Assembly (NCBI GenBank): GCA_035443945.1
Contig: DAOMNQ010000009.1
Coordinates: 1 to 64,000 of the forward strand
Direction: 5' to 3'
Length of the DNA stretch: 64,000 nucleotides
Source: CAADGN01 sp035443945
GTDB lineage: Bacteria > Planctomycetota > Phycisphaerae > Phycisphaerales > UBA1924
Part shown: positions 16,075 to 25,138 of the stretch, piece after piece
How the letters are laid out: each line of letters begins with the position of its first letter
How positions within the stretch are numbered: position 1 is the stretch's first letter
The notes under the pieces: generated by a model
What the model was told of the DNA's origin: nothing
What the model saw: the letters and a program-made list of their open reading frames with translations, nothing else
The model's database searches: none
Program-made: the position numbers and the translations under genes

Positions 16075-16740
16075 GTGCCGCCCCCTCCCGGCATCCCGAT
16101 CCTCCACCGCGACGAGGGCTTCGTCATCGTCGAGAAGCCCTCCTGCCTGCTCTCCGTCCCCGGGCGCGGGCCGAGCAAGGCCGATTGCGTCGTCGCCCGC
16201 GTCGCCGCCCTCATCCCCGAGGCCACCGGCCCCATGGCCGTCCACCGCCTCGACTTCGAGACCAGCGGCCTGATGGTGGTCGCCCTCGACGCGCCGACCC
16301 ACCGCACGCTCTCACGCCAGTTCGAGCAACGCACAACGGAGAAAACCTACGTCGCTCTGCTCGAAGGCGAGATCGAGGGCGACGGGGGACGCGTCGAACT
16401 CCCGATCATCGTGGACTGGCCCAACCGCCCCCGCCAGATCGTGGACTTCGAGCGAGGCAAGCCCGCGACGACGCTCTGGCGCGTGCTCGCACGCGAAGCG
16501 GGGAGAACACGGGTCGAGTTCCGCCCGCTGACCGGCCGCACGCACCAACTCCGCATACACGCCGCAACGCCGCGCGAAAGGGGCGGCATCGGCGCGCCGA
16601 TCGTCGGCGACCCGCTCTACGGCACGGGAGCGCCCGCGGAGCGCATGATGCTCCACGCCGCCACGCTCGCCTTCTCGCGACCAGTCACAGGCGAGTGGCT
16701 GGCGTTTCGCAGTGTTCCCCCCTTCGACCTCCGGTCTTGA
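16075..16740 (+). CDS. rluA: RluA-type RNA pseudouridine synthase
   Basis: The protein has 221 residues and converts uridine to pseudouridine in rRNA or tRNA. The catalytic motif HRLDFETSG contains Asp60. VIVEKPSCLLSVPG and GRTHQLRIHAA are the other family motifs. There is no S4 domain, and the length fits E. coli RluA (219 residues), which modifies 23S rRNA U746 and tRNA position 32; the exact target here is inferred. A GTG at 16030 is an alternative upstream start, but it adds a low-complexity leader and lacks a ribosome-binding site. Confidence 0.9.
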   Translation: MPPPPGIPILHRDEGFVIVEKPSCLLSVPGRGPSKADCVVARVAALIPEATGPMAVHRLDFETSGLMVVALDAPTHRTLSRQFEQRTTEKTYVALLEGEIEGDGGRVELPIIVDWPNRPRQIVDFERGKPATTLWRVLAREAGRTRVEFRPLTGRTHQLRIHAATPRERGGIGAPIVGDPLYGTGAPAERMMLHAATLAFSRPVTGEWLAFRSVPPFDLRS

Positions 16741-16879
16741 ACGATAGCCCACCCTCCTCGCGGCCCACGATCCGGAAGCCCGGCCGACCTCGGCGCCACG
16801 CTGTCTTTCTTGTACACTCGCCCCGGAACTGTGGCCCATGGCCTGAGGATCGCACGAATCAGCCCCCCGGAGCAGCCCG

Positions 16880-18271
16880 ATGGCACCGAACCACCCCACC
16901 GTCTCAAGGCGCGACTTCCTGCAGACAGCCGCCGTTCTCGGCGCGGCGGCGTTCGTGGGCCCGGGCGTCGGGCTTGCCCGGCCGGCGCGGGCCGCGAGCA
17001 AACTCCGGGTTCTCTCGATCGGCGTCATCGGCACGATCGGCGGGGCCGACCGGCACAACGTCGCGTCGCACCCGCTCGCCGAGATCGTCGGCCTGTGCGA
17101 CGTGGACGCCAACGCCCTCGCCGAGGCCGCCCGCGAGCACCCGGACGCTTTCACCTGCGAGGACTACCGCGAGGCCTTCGACAAGCACGGCGACAAGTTC
17201 GACGGCGTGATCGTCGCCACGCCCGACCACTCGCACTGCGCGATCATGACGCTCGCGCTCGACCGCGGCAAGCACGTCTACGGCCAGAAGCCGCTCGTGC
17301 AGCAACTCGAAGAACTCGACCTGCTCGAACGGGCCGCCCGCGCCCGCTCCAACCTCGTCACGCAGGTCGGCGCCCAGCGGATCGAGCACCCCCCCCGCCG
17401 CGCGGCCGTGGACATCCTGCGCAGCGGCGGCCTCGGCAAGGTCATCGAAGTCCACATCACCTTCGGCAACGGCTCGCTCGCCGGCGGGCACTACTTCGCC
17501 GACGGCACGCTCGGCGAGCCGATCGACCCGCCCGCGGGCTTCAACTACGACCTCTGGCTCAACGGGGTGCAGCACGAGCCGTGCAGACCCCAGATGGTCC
17601 AGCGGCAGTGGCGGAGTTGGTGGAAGTACGGCGGCGGGCAGATCACGGACTGGGTGGTCCACCTCACCGACGTGCTGTTCTACGCGTTCCCCGAGTTGAC
17701 CAGCCCCGTGCGCGTCTGCACGCGGACGCCGTCGCGCGATCTCTCACACTTCCACGCCGACCGCGTCCTCTCGACGGTCACCTACGCCGTGAAGAGCGAC
17801 CGCTTCGCGAACACGACCTGCAACTTCCACTTCTACGACTCGAACATGCGGCCCGACCGCGCTCACCTCGGCATCGGCGAGGGCGAGTGGCCCAGCGGCA
17901 TCGTCACCATCGTCGTCGGCGAGGGCGGCACGCTCGTCCTCGCCCCGGAGGGGCCGCTCGAAATCTGGCGCGAAGGCCGCAAGACCGACGGCATGGAGTG
18001 GCCCGGCCTGCCCACTTACGAGAAGTTCAACCACTGGCACGCCTGGGTGGACAAAGCGCTCGGCCGCGACACGCCCCACCGCTGGATGCCCTTCGACATC
18101 GGCATCCGCTGCACCGAGCCGGGAATGCTCGCCGTCAAGGCGGCCAAGTACCCGGGCCAGTCGCTCGACTGGGACCGCCGGAGCCTGTCGTTCACGAACC
18201 ACGCCGACGCGAACCGCACGCTGGTGCGGCGCGAGTACCGCGCAGGGTTCGAACCAGTCCGATTCAAGTAA
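16880..18271 (+). CDS. Tat-exported Gfo/Idh/MocA-family oxidoreductase
   Basis: The protein has 463 residues. It begins with a twin-arginine signal (SRRDFL at 9-14, then a hydrophobic stretch), so it is exported folded, presumably with NAD(P) bound. The Rossmann domain follows from about 43 (VLSIGVIGTIGGADRHN, VGLCDVDANAL, VIVATPDHSHC). The usual EKP motif is GQKP here. The C-terminal alpha/beta domain contains WWKYGGGQITDWVVHLTD. Exported Gfo/Idh proteins are greatly expanded in planctomycetes and are thought to act on sugars or inositols; some use a tightly held cofactor for glycoside cleavage. Substrate unknown. A CCGGAG site precedes ATG 16880. It is a single-gene unit. Confidence 0.92.
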   Translation: MAPNHPTVSRRDFLQTAAVLGAAAFVGPGVGLARPARAASKLRVLSIGVIGTIGGADRHNVASHPLAEIVGLCDVDANALAEAAREHPDAFTCEDYREAFDKHGDKFDGVIVATPDHSHCAIMTLALDRGKHVYGQKPLVQQLEELDLLERAARARSNLVTQVGAQRIEHPPRRAAVDILRSGGLGKVIEVHITFGNGSLAGGHYFADGTLGEPIDPPAGFNYDLWLNGVQHEPCRPQMVQRQWRSWWKYGGGQITDWVVHLTDVLFYAFPELTSPVRVCTRTPSRDLSHFHADRVLSTVTYAVKSDRFANTTCNFHFYDSNMRPDRAHLGIGEGEWPSGIVTIVVGEGGTLVLAPEGPLEIWREGRKTDGMEWPGLPTYEKFNHWHAWVDKALGRDTPHRWMPFDIGIRCTEPGMLAVKAAKYPGQSLDWDRRSLSFTNHADANRTLVRREYRAGFEPVRFK

Positions 18272-18512
18272 GACCGGCGCGACGATTGAGTGATCCACCG
18301 CCGTCAGAGAGCGGCCCGGACGGCCTCACCTCCACGCTGTCCCGCCGAGTCCCAGGTCCGCGTTCTCAGTTGCCCCCGGGTCGCAAAGGCACCTCCTGAC
18401 ACCCGGATCGTCCCCTGATCAGTCCTCAGGCAGCAGAGTACGCAGCGATACCGATCAAAGCACGTACTACGAGCCCCGCTCGGGCCACCCGAATAGTTTT
18501 TGACCAAGCGAC

Positions 18513-18536
18513 CATCTGGTCATATGGTCGTCTGGT
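18513..18536 (+). promoter_or_regulatory. Three tandem 8-base repeats upstream of the Rrf2 gene
   Basis: CATCTGGT, CATATGGT and CGTCTGGT follow each other without gaps, ending 25 bases before the Rrf2 start codon. The first unit is also part of a GACCA/TGGTC palindrome (18510-18521). The position and helical phasing suit an operator for the Rrf2 protein or for another regulator of the reductase genes. Confidence 0.5.
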
Positions 18537-18561
18537 TGCACCGATTCAGGAGCAGGTGAGC

Positions 18562-19023
18562 ATGGTGAGTCCGAGCGTCGGCTATGCGGCCTCTGCGATG
18601 GGACACCTCGCGGTCCACGGGGACGGACCAATCCGCGTGGACGCCCTGGCGCGGGCCGTGGGCGCTCCACCGGCGTATCTCGCGAAACTCGTGCACATCC
18701 TCTCCAGGAAGGGCCTGCTCGACACGGCCAAGGGCAAGGGGGGGGGCGTCCGCCTGAGCGCGGACGCGCGCACGGTCACGCTCTTCGACCTGTGCGTCGC
18801 ACTGGACGACGACATCCTGCACCCGACGTGCGCCCTCGGCATAGCGGAGTGCTCCGACGAGCGCGCCTGCCCCGCGCACGCCCTGCAGGTCGCCATCCGG
18901 GACGAGCAACTGGCCTTCCTCAAGCGGACCACGATCCTGAGTGTCGGTGAGTTCAACGCGAAGCGGTCGGCCACGACGGCAGCGCCGCCCGCCACGACCG
19001 GACCTTCCACCCACGGAGCCTGA
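18562..19023 (+). CDS. Rrf2-family regulator with cysteine cluster site
   Basis: The protein has 153 residues. It has the Rrf2 winged helix: YAASAMGHLAVHGDGPIRVDALA, then the recognition helix in PPAYLAKLVHILSRKGLL, and the wing KGKGGGVRLS. Three cysteines, Cys90, Cys97 and Cys103, sit where IscR and NsrR bind an iron-sulfur cluster, so it probably senses redox state, nitric oxide or iron. A run of nine Gs (18738-18746) encodes the wing glycines. An AGGAG site favours ATG 18562 over the GTG 6 bases earlier. It lies 2 bases upstream of the Fe-S subunit gene, so it very likely controls the reductase operon. Confidence 0.92.
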   Translation: MVSPSVGYAASAMGHLAVHGDGPIRVDALARAVGAPPAYLAKLVHILSRKGLLDTAKGKGGGVRLSADARTVTLFDLCVALDDDILHPTCALGIAECSDERACPAHALQVAIRDEQLAFLKRTTILSVGEFNAKRSATTAAPPATTGPSTHGA

Positions 19024-19025
19024 CC

Positions 19026-19982
19026 ATGAACCAGGCGACTGAAGACAGTACGAACGTGCGAGACTCCACCGGCTGCATGACCCGTCGCGAGGCGGTTCGG
19101 GCCGGCGCGCTGGTCGGCGCGGGCCTGGCCGTTGCCGGCGGGACGGCCGTGCTGGCCCGACGCGCCTCCGCGCCCGCGGACCCGGCCGGACCCGGCACGA
19201 TCCGCAGCCTGCCGGTGCTGAACAACGTCCGCCCCCGCATTGACGAGGACGTGCTGCTGCGCATGCAGCGAGAACTCGTGAAGGCGATGGCCAAGCCGGT
19301 GGAGCAGCGGCGCTGGATCATGGTGATCGACACCCGCAAGTGCGTGGGCTGCCACGCCTGCACCATCGCCTGCATCGCCGAAAATCACCTTCCCCCGGGC
19401 GTGGTCTACCGCCCCGTGGTCACCGAGGAGTTCGGTGAGTTTCCGAACGTGCAACTTCGGTTCACCCCACGCCCGTGCATGCAGTGCGACAGCCCGCCCT
19501 GCGTGCCGGTCTGCCCGGTCAACGCGACCTGGAAGCGGGTGGACGGCATCGTCGCGATCGACTACGACAAGTGCATCGGCTGCCGCTACTGCATCGCCGC
19601 GTGCCCCTACGGCGCACGCACAAGCGACTTCGGCGAGAACTACACGGACGGCGCTGCCGAGGGCTGCCCGGATGGCGATGAGTCGCCGATGTTCGGCGCG
19701 CAGACGCCGTGGGCGGACCAGCCAAGCCACGAGTACGGCAAGGCCTGGCGGCGCGAGGGGCACCAGTCGCCGACCGGGAACGCCCGCAAGTGCCACTTCT
19801 GCCTGCACCGCCTGGAGGCGGGGCAGTTGCCCCAGTGCGCGACCACCTGCATCGGACGCGCAACGTACTTCGGCGACGCCAACGACCCGGACAGCCTGGT
19901 GACGGAACTGGTGACAAAGCACAACGTGCAGACGCTCCTGCCCCACAAGGGCACGAAGCCACGCGTGTTCTACATCGTGTGA
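19026..19982 (+). CDS. Fe-S electron-transfer subunit of Mo-bisMGD reductase (TtrB/PsrB-like)
   Basis: The protein has 318 residues. Residues 18-50 look like a Tat signal (MTRREAV then a hydrophobic stretch), placing it on the outer face of the membrane. Four cysteine groups provide four [4Fe-4S] clusters: CVGCHACTIAC, CMQCDSPPCVPVC, CIGCRYCIAAC and CHFC with a distant QCATTC. It would carry electrons from the NrfD-type membrane subunit to the catalytic subunit encoded two genes downstream. The gene order B-C-A is that of tetrathionate reductase, but PsrB and related subunits look alike. Confidence 0.93.
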   Translation: MNQATEDSTNVRDSTGCMTRREAVRAGALVGAGLAVAGGTAVLARRASAPADPAGPGTIRSLPVLNNVRPRIDEDVLLRMQRELVKAMAKPVEQRRWIMVIDTRKCVGCHACTIACIAENHLPPGVVYRPVVTEEFGEFPNVQLRFTPRPCMQCDSPPCVPVCPVNATWKRVDGIVAIDYDKCIGCRYCIAACPYGARTSDFGENYTDGAAEGCPDGDESPMFGAQTPWADQPSHEYGKAWRREGHQSPTGNARKCHFCLHRLEAGQLPQCATTCIGRATYFGDANDPDSLVTELVTKHNVQTLLPHKGTKPRVFYIV

Positions 19983-19998
19983 CGATCGGAGAACAGCC

Positions 19999-21207
19999 AT
20001 GACGACGCTCTCGACAAGTCAGGCGACGCACGCCGCGATGTCCGCGCCGGCCGCGCACGGGAGGCGGATCTGGACGGTCGCCCTGTGGCTGCTCTGGATC
20101 GTCTGCCTCGGGCTTGGCGCAATCGGCATGTACCAGCGCATCGCGCACGGGCACCTGCCCGCCGGGTACGGCTCGTACGTGCCGTGGGGGCTGTGGATCG
20201 CCATCTACTTCCACGGCGTCGGCATCGCGGGCGGGGCGTTCGCGGTGGCCGCGGCGGGGTTCATCCTCGGTCTGCCCGGGTTCCGGCACCCGGCCGCGCT
20301 GCGTGCGGCGATCGTGCTCGCGTTCGCGGCGGTGGTTCCGGCGTTCATGGCGGTCTGGCTCGATCTCGGGCACATGGAGCGAGCGTCCCGCATCCTGACC
20401 TCGCCCGCGTTCACGAGCATGATGGCCTTCAACGCATGGATGTACAACGCGTTCCTGGCCGTCGCCGCGGTCTGCTGGTTCATCAGTTACCGGCGCGACA
20501 CGGGCTGGCTCAAGCCCCTCCTCTGCCTCGGTGTGCTCCTCGCACTCATGTTCCCGAGCCAGAGCGGCGCGTTCTTCGGCGTCGTGGACGCCAAGCCATA
20601 CTGGCACAGCCCGCTCCTGCCCATCATGTTCCTCGCGTCAGCGATCACCGCCGGCGCAGCCATGCTCCTCCTCATCCGCGGCATCATCGGCGTGGATAGC
20701 CCCGCGGGGTACGGCGATGCCGATCCGGCGATCTTCACGGCGGCGATGGCCCGCTTGCGGTCGATCGTCCTCGTGGGGCTCGTGGCGTACTTCCTCCTCG
20801 AGTTCGCCGAGTTCTCGATCGTCCTCTGGAACACGCAGACGCACGCGCCCGCGCTCGACCTCGTTCTCTTCGGGCCGTACTGGTGGGTCTTCTGGATCGT
20901 GCACCTCGGCATCGGCGGCATCCTCCCCTTCGCGTTGCTGCTCACCCGCCGGCCCGGCGCCTGGATCTTCGCCGGACTGCTCGTCGCCATCGCCTTCATC
21001 AGCGCACGCCTGAACGTGCTCGTGCCGGGACAAGCCATCGGCGAGATCCGCGGCCTGCAGGACGCCTTCCATCACCCGAGGTTGAACTACACCTACCACG
21101 CCACCGCCATGGAGTACCTCGTCGGCCTGTTCCTGATCGCGGTCGGCATGGCCGTCTACTTCGTCGGTCGTCGCATCAGCAAAGCGCTCGCGGCCGGAGC
21201 CGCGTGA
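19999..21207 (+). CDS. NrfD/PsrC-family quinol-oxidising membrane subunit
   Basis: The protein has 402 residues with about nine or ten hydrophobic segments, beginning WTVALWLLWIVCLGLGAIGMY. The family features are YVPWGLWIAIYFHGVGIAGGAF near residue 55 and a string of long helices to the C terminus. It anchors the complex and passes electrons between menaquinol and the Fe-S subunit. It starts 16 bases after the Fe-S gene and is followed by the catalytic gene after 14 bases. It is somewhat longer than typical TtrC (about 340). Confidence 0.92.
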   Translation: MTTLSTSQATHAAMSAPAAHGRRIWTVALWLLWIVCLGLGAIGMYQRIAHGHLPAGYGSYVPWGLWIAIYFHGVGIAGGAFAVAAAGFILGLPGFRHPAALRAAIVLAFAAVVPAFMAVWLDLGHMERASRILTSPAFTSMMAFNAWMYNAFLAVAAVCWFISYRRDTGWLKPLLCLGVLLALMFPSQSGAFFGVVDAKPYWHSPLLPIMFLASAITAGAAMLLLIRGIIGVDSPAGYGDADPAIFTAAMARLRSIVLVGLVAYFLLEFAEFSIVLWNTQTHAPALDLVLFGPYWWVFWIVHLGIGGILPFALLLTRRPGAWIFAGLLVAIAFISARLNVLVPGQAIGEIRGLQDAFHHPRLNYTYHATAMEYLVGLFLIAVGMAVYFVGRRISKALAAGAA

Positions 21208-21221
21208 GAAAGGCGAGCGTC

Positions 21222-24200
21222 ATGGACACGCACAACTCCTCTCTTCAGTCCCGTCGGCAGTTCCTCGCTGGCGGCGCGCTGCTCGGCGGCGGCATCCTGC
21301 CCGCAGTCGCCCACGCGCAGGACAGCCCGCGCGACGGCGCGGCCATCATGAACAGCAAACGCCCCGACGCGAAATACGAGCTGCCCCTCGCCGACCACCA
21401 CATCCTCTCCGCCTGCCTCCAGTGCAACACCGGCTGCGGCATCCGCTGCAAACTCCAGGACGGCGTCATCACCAAGATCGACGGCAACCCCTACAGCCCT
21501 TGGACGCTCCACCCGCATCTCCCCTACGCGACCCGCGCGGACGACGCCGCGCCGGTCGATGGTGGCCTGTGCCCCAAGGGACAGGCAGGACTCCAGACCG
21601 CGTACGACCCGTACCGGCTGCGGAAGGTGCTCAAGCGCGCCGGGAAGCGCGGTGAGAACAAGTGGATCACCATCCCCTTCGAGCAGGCGATCCGCGAGGT
21701 CTGCGAGGGCGGCCGGCTCTTCGCCAACCTGCCCGGCGAGGAGCGGCGCGAAGTCGAGGGTCTGCGCTCGCTGATGGCGCTCACCGATCCGGCCGTCGCC
21801 GCCGCGATGGAGAAGGACGTGAAGGCGATCTGGGCCGAGAAAGACCGCGGGAAGAAGGCCGCGCTCGTCGAGGACTTCAAGCGCACCCACGCCGAGCATC
21901 TGCACCTCCTGATCGACCCCGACCACCCCGACCTCGGCCCAAAGAACAACCAGATCGTGCTGAACTGGGGGCGCGTCAAGGGCGGGCGCGGCGAGTTCTA
22001 CAAGAGGTTCGCGAGCGCGCTCGGCTCCACCAACGCGCACGGACACACCACCGTCTGCCAGGGATCGCTCTACTTCACCTGCAAGGCGATCAGCGAGCAG
22101 TACGCAGACGGCAAGTTCGCCGGCGGCAAAAAGTTCTACTGGCAGGCCGACGCCGAAAACAGCCGGTTCATCCTCTTCGTGGGCGCGAACCTCTTCGAGG
22201 CGAACTACGGCCCGCCCAACCGCACCGTGCGGCTGACCGGAAACCTGGTGAGCGGCGCCACAAGGATCGCCGTCGCCGACCCTCGCTTCAGCAAACTCGC
22301 GAGCAAGGCGTGGAAATGGCTGCCCCTCAAGCCCGGCTCGGACATCCCGCTCGCCATGGCGATGATCCGATGGTTCTTCGAGAACGAGGCCTACAACGCC
22401 CCGTTCCTCGGCGCGGCCAACAAAGCAGCCGCCAACGCGAGGGGCGAGACGAGTTGGACGAACTCGACGTGGCTGGTCGCGGTGCACGACGGCGCGCCGA
22501 CGCGCTTCGTCCGCGCGAAGGACCTGGGACTCGCCGAAGGCCACGAACTCGTGGCGATGGTGGGCGGCGTCCCCACCGCCGTCGATCCCAGCAGCACAAG
22601 CGTCCCGGTCGAGGGCGACCTCTTCGTGGACACGACGCTCCCCGACGGCACGCCGGTCAAGAGCGGGCTGCAGATCCTCAAAGAGTCGGCAATGCAGCAC
22701 GAGATCGCCGAGTGGTGCGCGATGGCGGACTGCCCCGTGGACGACGTAACCGCCGTGGCGCGCGAACTCGCCCGCTGGGGCAGCGCGGCGGCCGTAGACA
22801 TCCACCGCGGACCGGCTCAGCACACCAACGGCTTCTACGCCGTGCTCGCCTGGATGTCCCTGAACATGCTGCTCGGGAACTTCGACCACGCGGGCGGGAT
22901 GATCGCCGCGGCCACCTGGGACACGATGGGCAAGGGCGGGCTGTTCAGCCTCAGCAAGCACCCCGGAGCGATCAAGCCCTTCGGCATCTCCAGCATCCGC
23001 CACGACGTTGACTACGAGAAGACCACCCTCTTCGCAGGCTATCCCTCCAAGCGCAACTGGTACCCGCTCGCCAGCGACATGTACCAGGAAGTCATCCCCT
23101 CGATCGGGGACGCCTATCCGTACCCGGTCAAGGCCCTCATCCAGTACATGGCCACGCCGACCTACGCCCTCCCCGCCGGCCACACGAATGCCGAGATCCT
23201 GCGTGACCTCGACCGCCTCCCGCTCTTCATCAGCAACGACATCATCATCGGCACCACCTCCATGTACGCCGACTACATCTTCCCCGACCTCTCGTTCCTC
23301 GAACGCTGGGAGTTCCAGGGTTCGCACCCGAACATCCCCGCGAAGGTCCAGCCGGTGCGGCAGCCCGCGATCGCGCCGATCCCTGAGGAGTGCGAGGTCT
23401 ACGGCCGACGCATGCCCCTCTCCTTCGAGGCCATGATGCTCGGTATCGCCGAACGCCTCGGGCTACCTGGCTTCGGCGCCAACGGCCTCGGCGATGGCCT
23501 CGACCTCGTCCATCCCGACGACTACTACCTGCGCGCCGTCGCCAATCTCGCGTTCGGCGAGAAGTCCGACGGCTCGCAGGCCGTTCCCGACGCCGATGCC
23601 CGCGAAATCGAGATCTTCCATCGAGCACGCCGGCACCTTCCGAAGAGCGTCTTCGACGCGCACCGCTGGAAAGCGATCGTCGGCGATGCGATGTGGGCCA
23701 AGGTCGTCTACGTGCTCAACCGCGGCGGGCGCTTCCAGGATCACGACACCTGCTACAAGGGGCGGATGGTCGCGAATACCTACGGCGCGCTCCTCAACCT
23801 CTACCAGGAGAAGACCGCGGGCACGATCCACGCCGGCACAGGACGCCCGTACGCCGGATACGCGACCCACGTGCCGATTCAGGACTTCGCCGGCCGCGAG
23901 CCGGACGCCCTGCGCCAGGGACACGACCTCGCGCTCATCACGCACCGAACGATCAGCCAGACCAAGAGCCGCACCATCACGAACCCGTGGCTCACCCCGC
24001 TGATGCCCGAGAACGGCATCCTCATCAACCCGCGCGACGCGTCGCGCCTCGGCCTCAGCCAGGGCCAACTCGTGAAGGTGACGAGCGCGACGAACACCAA
24101 GGGCGAGTGGCCGCTGACTGCGGACCAGAACAAGCCCATGGTCGGCAAGGTGATGCTGACGCAGACCATGCGGCCCGGCGTCGTCAGTTTCGCCCTCGGA

Positions 24201-24404
24201 TTCGGCCACTGGGCGACCGGTGCGGCCGATATCACCATCGACGGGCATCTCATCAAGGGCGAGAAGCGCCGTCAGGCCGGCGTCCACGCCAACGCCGCGA
24301 TGTGGACAGACCCGCTCGTGCCGAACACCTGCATGTTCGACCCGATCGGCGGCAGCGTCTCGTTCTACGACACCCACGTCACCCTGCGACCGGTCGAGGT
24401 ATAG
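21222..24404 (+). CDS. Tat-exported Mo-bisMGD reductase catalytic subunit (TtrA-like)
   Basis: The protein has 1060 residues. A Tat signal is present (SRRQFL at 10-15). Cys65, Cys68, Cys72 and Cys117 (CLQCNTGC then GGLCPKG) bind the N-terminal [4Fe-4S] cluster. VCQGSLYFTC near 279 is a candidate for the Mo-ligand cysteine. The two molybdopterin domains fill the rest, with the C-terminal dinucleotide domain from about 920 (ITHRTISQTKSRT). Length and gene order (B, C, A) fit tetrathionate reductase. Related arsenate, selenate or thiosulfate enzymes are possible, so the substrate is inferred only. The frame is open far upstream, but ATG 21222 gives the Tat signal and has a GAAAGG site. Confidence 0.9.
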   Translation: MDTHNSSLQSRRQFLAGGALLGGGILPAVAHAQDSPRDGAAIMNSKRPDAKYELPLADHHILSACLQCNTGCGIRCKLQDGVITKIDGNPYSPWTLHPHLPYATRADDAAPVDGGLCPKGQAGLQTAYDPYRLRKVLKRAGKRGENKWITIPFEQAIREVCEGGRLFANLPGEERREVEGLRSLMALTDPAVAAAMEKDVKAIWAEKDRGKKAALVEDFKRTHAEHLHLLIDPDHPDLGPKNNQIVLNWGRVKGGRGEFYKRFASALGSTNAHGHTTVCQGSLYFTCKAISEQYADGKFAGGKKFYWQADAENSRFILFVGANLFEANYGPPNRTVRLTGNLVSGATRIAVADPRFSKLASKAWKWLPLKPGSDIPLAMAMIRWFFENEAYNAPFLGAANKAAANARGETSWTNSTWLVAVHDGAPTRFVRAKDLGLAEGHELVAMVGGVPTAVDPSSTSVPVEGDLFVDTTLPDGTPVKSGLQILKESAMQHEIAEWCAMADCPVDDVTAVARELARWGSAAAVDIHRGPAQHTNGFYAVLAWMSLNMLLGNFDHAGGMIAAATWDTMGKGGLFSLSKHPGAIKPFGISSIRHDVDYEKTTLFAGYPSKRNWYPLASDMYQEVIPSIGDAYPYPVKALIQYMATPTYALPAGHTNAEILRDLDRLPLFISNDIIIGTTSMYADYIFPDLSFLERWEFQGSHPNIPAKVQPVRQPAIAPIPEECEVYGRRMPLSFEAMMLGIAERLGLPGFGANGLGDGLDLVHPDDYYLRAVANLAFGEKSDGSQAVPDADAREIEIFHRARRHLPKSVFDAHRWKAIVGDAMWAKVVYVLNRGGRFQDHDTCYKGRMVANTYGALLNLYQEKTAGTIHAGTGRPYAGYATHVPIQDFAGREPDALRQGHDLALITHRTISQTKSRTITNPWLTPLMPENGILINPRDASRLGLSQGQLVKVTSATNTKGEWPLTADQNKPMVGKVMLTQTMRPGVVSFALGFGHWATGAADITIDGHLIKGEKRRQAGVHANAAMWTDPLVPNTCMFDPIGGSVSFYDTHVTLRPVEV

Positions 24405-24437
24405 ACCGAACTCGCAACCCCTAACCGTCCCAGCGAA

Positions 24438-24512
24438 TGACCCCACGGGGATTCGAACCCCGGTTTCCAGGATGAGAACCTGGCGTCCTGGACCAGGCTA
24501 GACGATGGGGCC
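24438..24512 (-). tRNA. tRNA-Glu (anticodon CTC)
   Basis: The minus-strand cloverleaf has 75 bases. The acceptor stem is GGCCCCA/TGGGGTC, the anticodon stem CCAGG/CCTGG surrounds loop TTCTCAT, and the T arm contains GGTTCGAATCC. No CCA is encoded. It decodes GAG and closely resembles the TTC isoacceptor at 10234. It faces the end of the reductase operon 33 bases away. Confidence 0.97.
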
Positions 24513-24526
24513 AACAGACTCGCGGC

Positions 24527-24554
24527 AGCATAGGCCCGGGCAGGGAGGCGTCAA
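24527..24554 (-). promoter_or_regulatory. tRNA-Glu(CTC) promoter
   Basis: On the minus strand TTGACG (24549-24554) and TATGCT (24527-24532) are separated by 16 bases, and the tRNA begins 14 bases downstream. Confidence 0.65.
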
Positions 24555-24616
24555 GGAGCGGTGACCCGCGGGCACGCCGGGGGAGGAGCCGTCGCCCTGG
24601 GTTCGAGGCCTGCCAG

Positions 24617-24931
24617 TCAGACCGTGGCAACGGCCGAGACAGCCGCCGTCGCACGACGCATCTGCGACAGCGCGAAGACCGCGGCCTCCGCGGCGGTGCG
24701 GCCGACAACTGCGCCAGCCGCCTGGCCCGCACCGTCCTGCCACTCGGCCCGGTAGCAGTCGAACAACTGCACGTGCCGGACCTTCACCGGAAATCCGGCG
24801 GCGGCGAACTCCTGCTCGACCCTGGCGAGCGACGGGAAAGGCCGCCCATCGTCGTGGCGTTCGCAGTCCCGCGTATCGAGGGGCGACCAGCCGGTCGCGT
24901 ACAACTCGTCGATTGCGAAGTCGAGACCCAT
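24617..24931 (-). CDS. Small conserved protein of unknown function
   Basis: The protein has 104 residues, beginning MGLDFAIDELYATGW. A GGAGG site precedes ATG 24931, which settles the start over the longer open frame. Features are an acidic, aromatic N terminus, a middle RHVQLFDCYRAEW and a C-terminal AVVGRTAAEAAVFALSQMRR helix. There is no membrane segment. I recall near-identical small proteins from other planctomycetes but no function. The last helix resembles those of small dsRNA-binding-like or YwqK-like adaptors, but this is not evidence. It is flanked by tRNA-Glu and the CPBP protease and appears to be transcribed alone. Confidence 0.7.
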   Translation of the reverse strand: MGLDFAIDELYATGWSPLDTRDCERHDDGRPFPSLARVEQEFAAAGFPVKVRHVQLFDCYRAEWQDGAGQAAGAVVGRTAAEAAVFALSQMRRATAAVSAVATV

Positions 24932-25138
24932 ACCCGGACCTCCTTGGCTCGTCGAGGGCGGGCACTGCCCCGGTCGAACGGACACGCCCTGCCCTTGAGA
25001 TCGGCTGACCGGCCGGGGGCGGACCAGCCCAAGTGTAGCGGAGGGGGGGATGCCCTGTCCAGAAGCGAGAACAGAGCCAGAACGGGAACCCCAAAGGGCC
25101 AGCGGTGGGCACGGAATGCCCCATCCGTGCCACGCCGG

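Noticed and set aside
18513..18536. CRISPR-like array
   Set aside because: The three 8-base units are contiguous and have no spacers. No cas genes are present; an operator is more likely.
20883..21221. N-terminal extension of the Mo reductase frame into the NrfD gene
   Set aside because: The frame is open by chance. The Tat signal and ribosome-binding site place the start at 21222.
21156..23327. Long minus-strand ORF of 723 codons opposite the Mo reductase
   Set aside because: Its composition (Val, Gly, Glu and Arg rich with no motifs) is typical of antisense frames in high-GC genes. The plus-strand protein is clearly real.
24617..24985. Longer form of the small conserved protein starting at 24985
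   Set aside because: The extra 18 residues lack conservation-like features, and a GGAGG site lies directly before ATG 24931.
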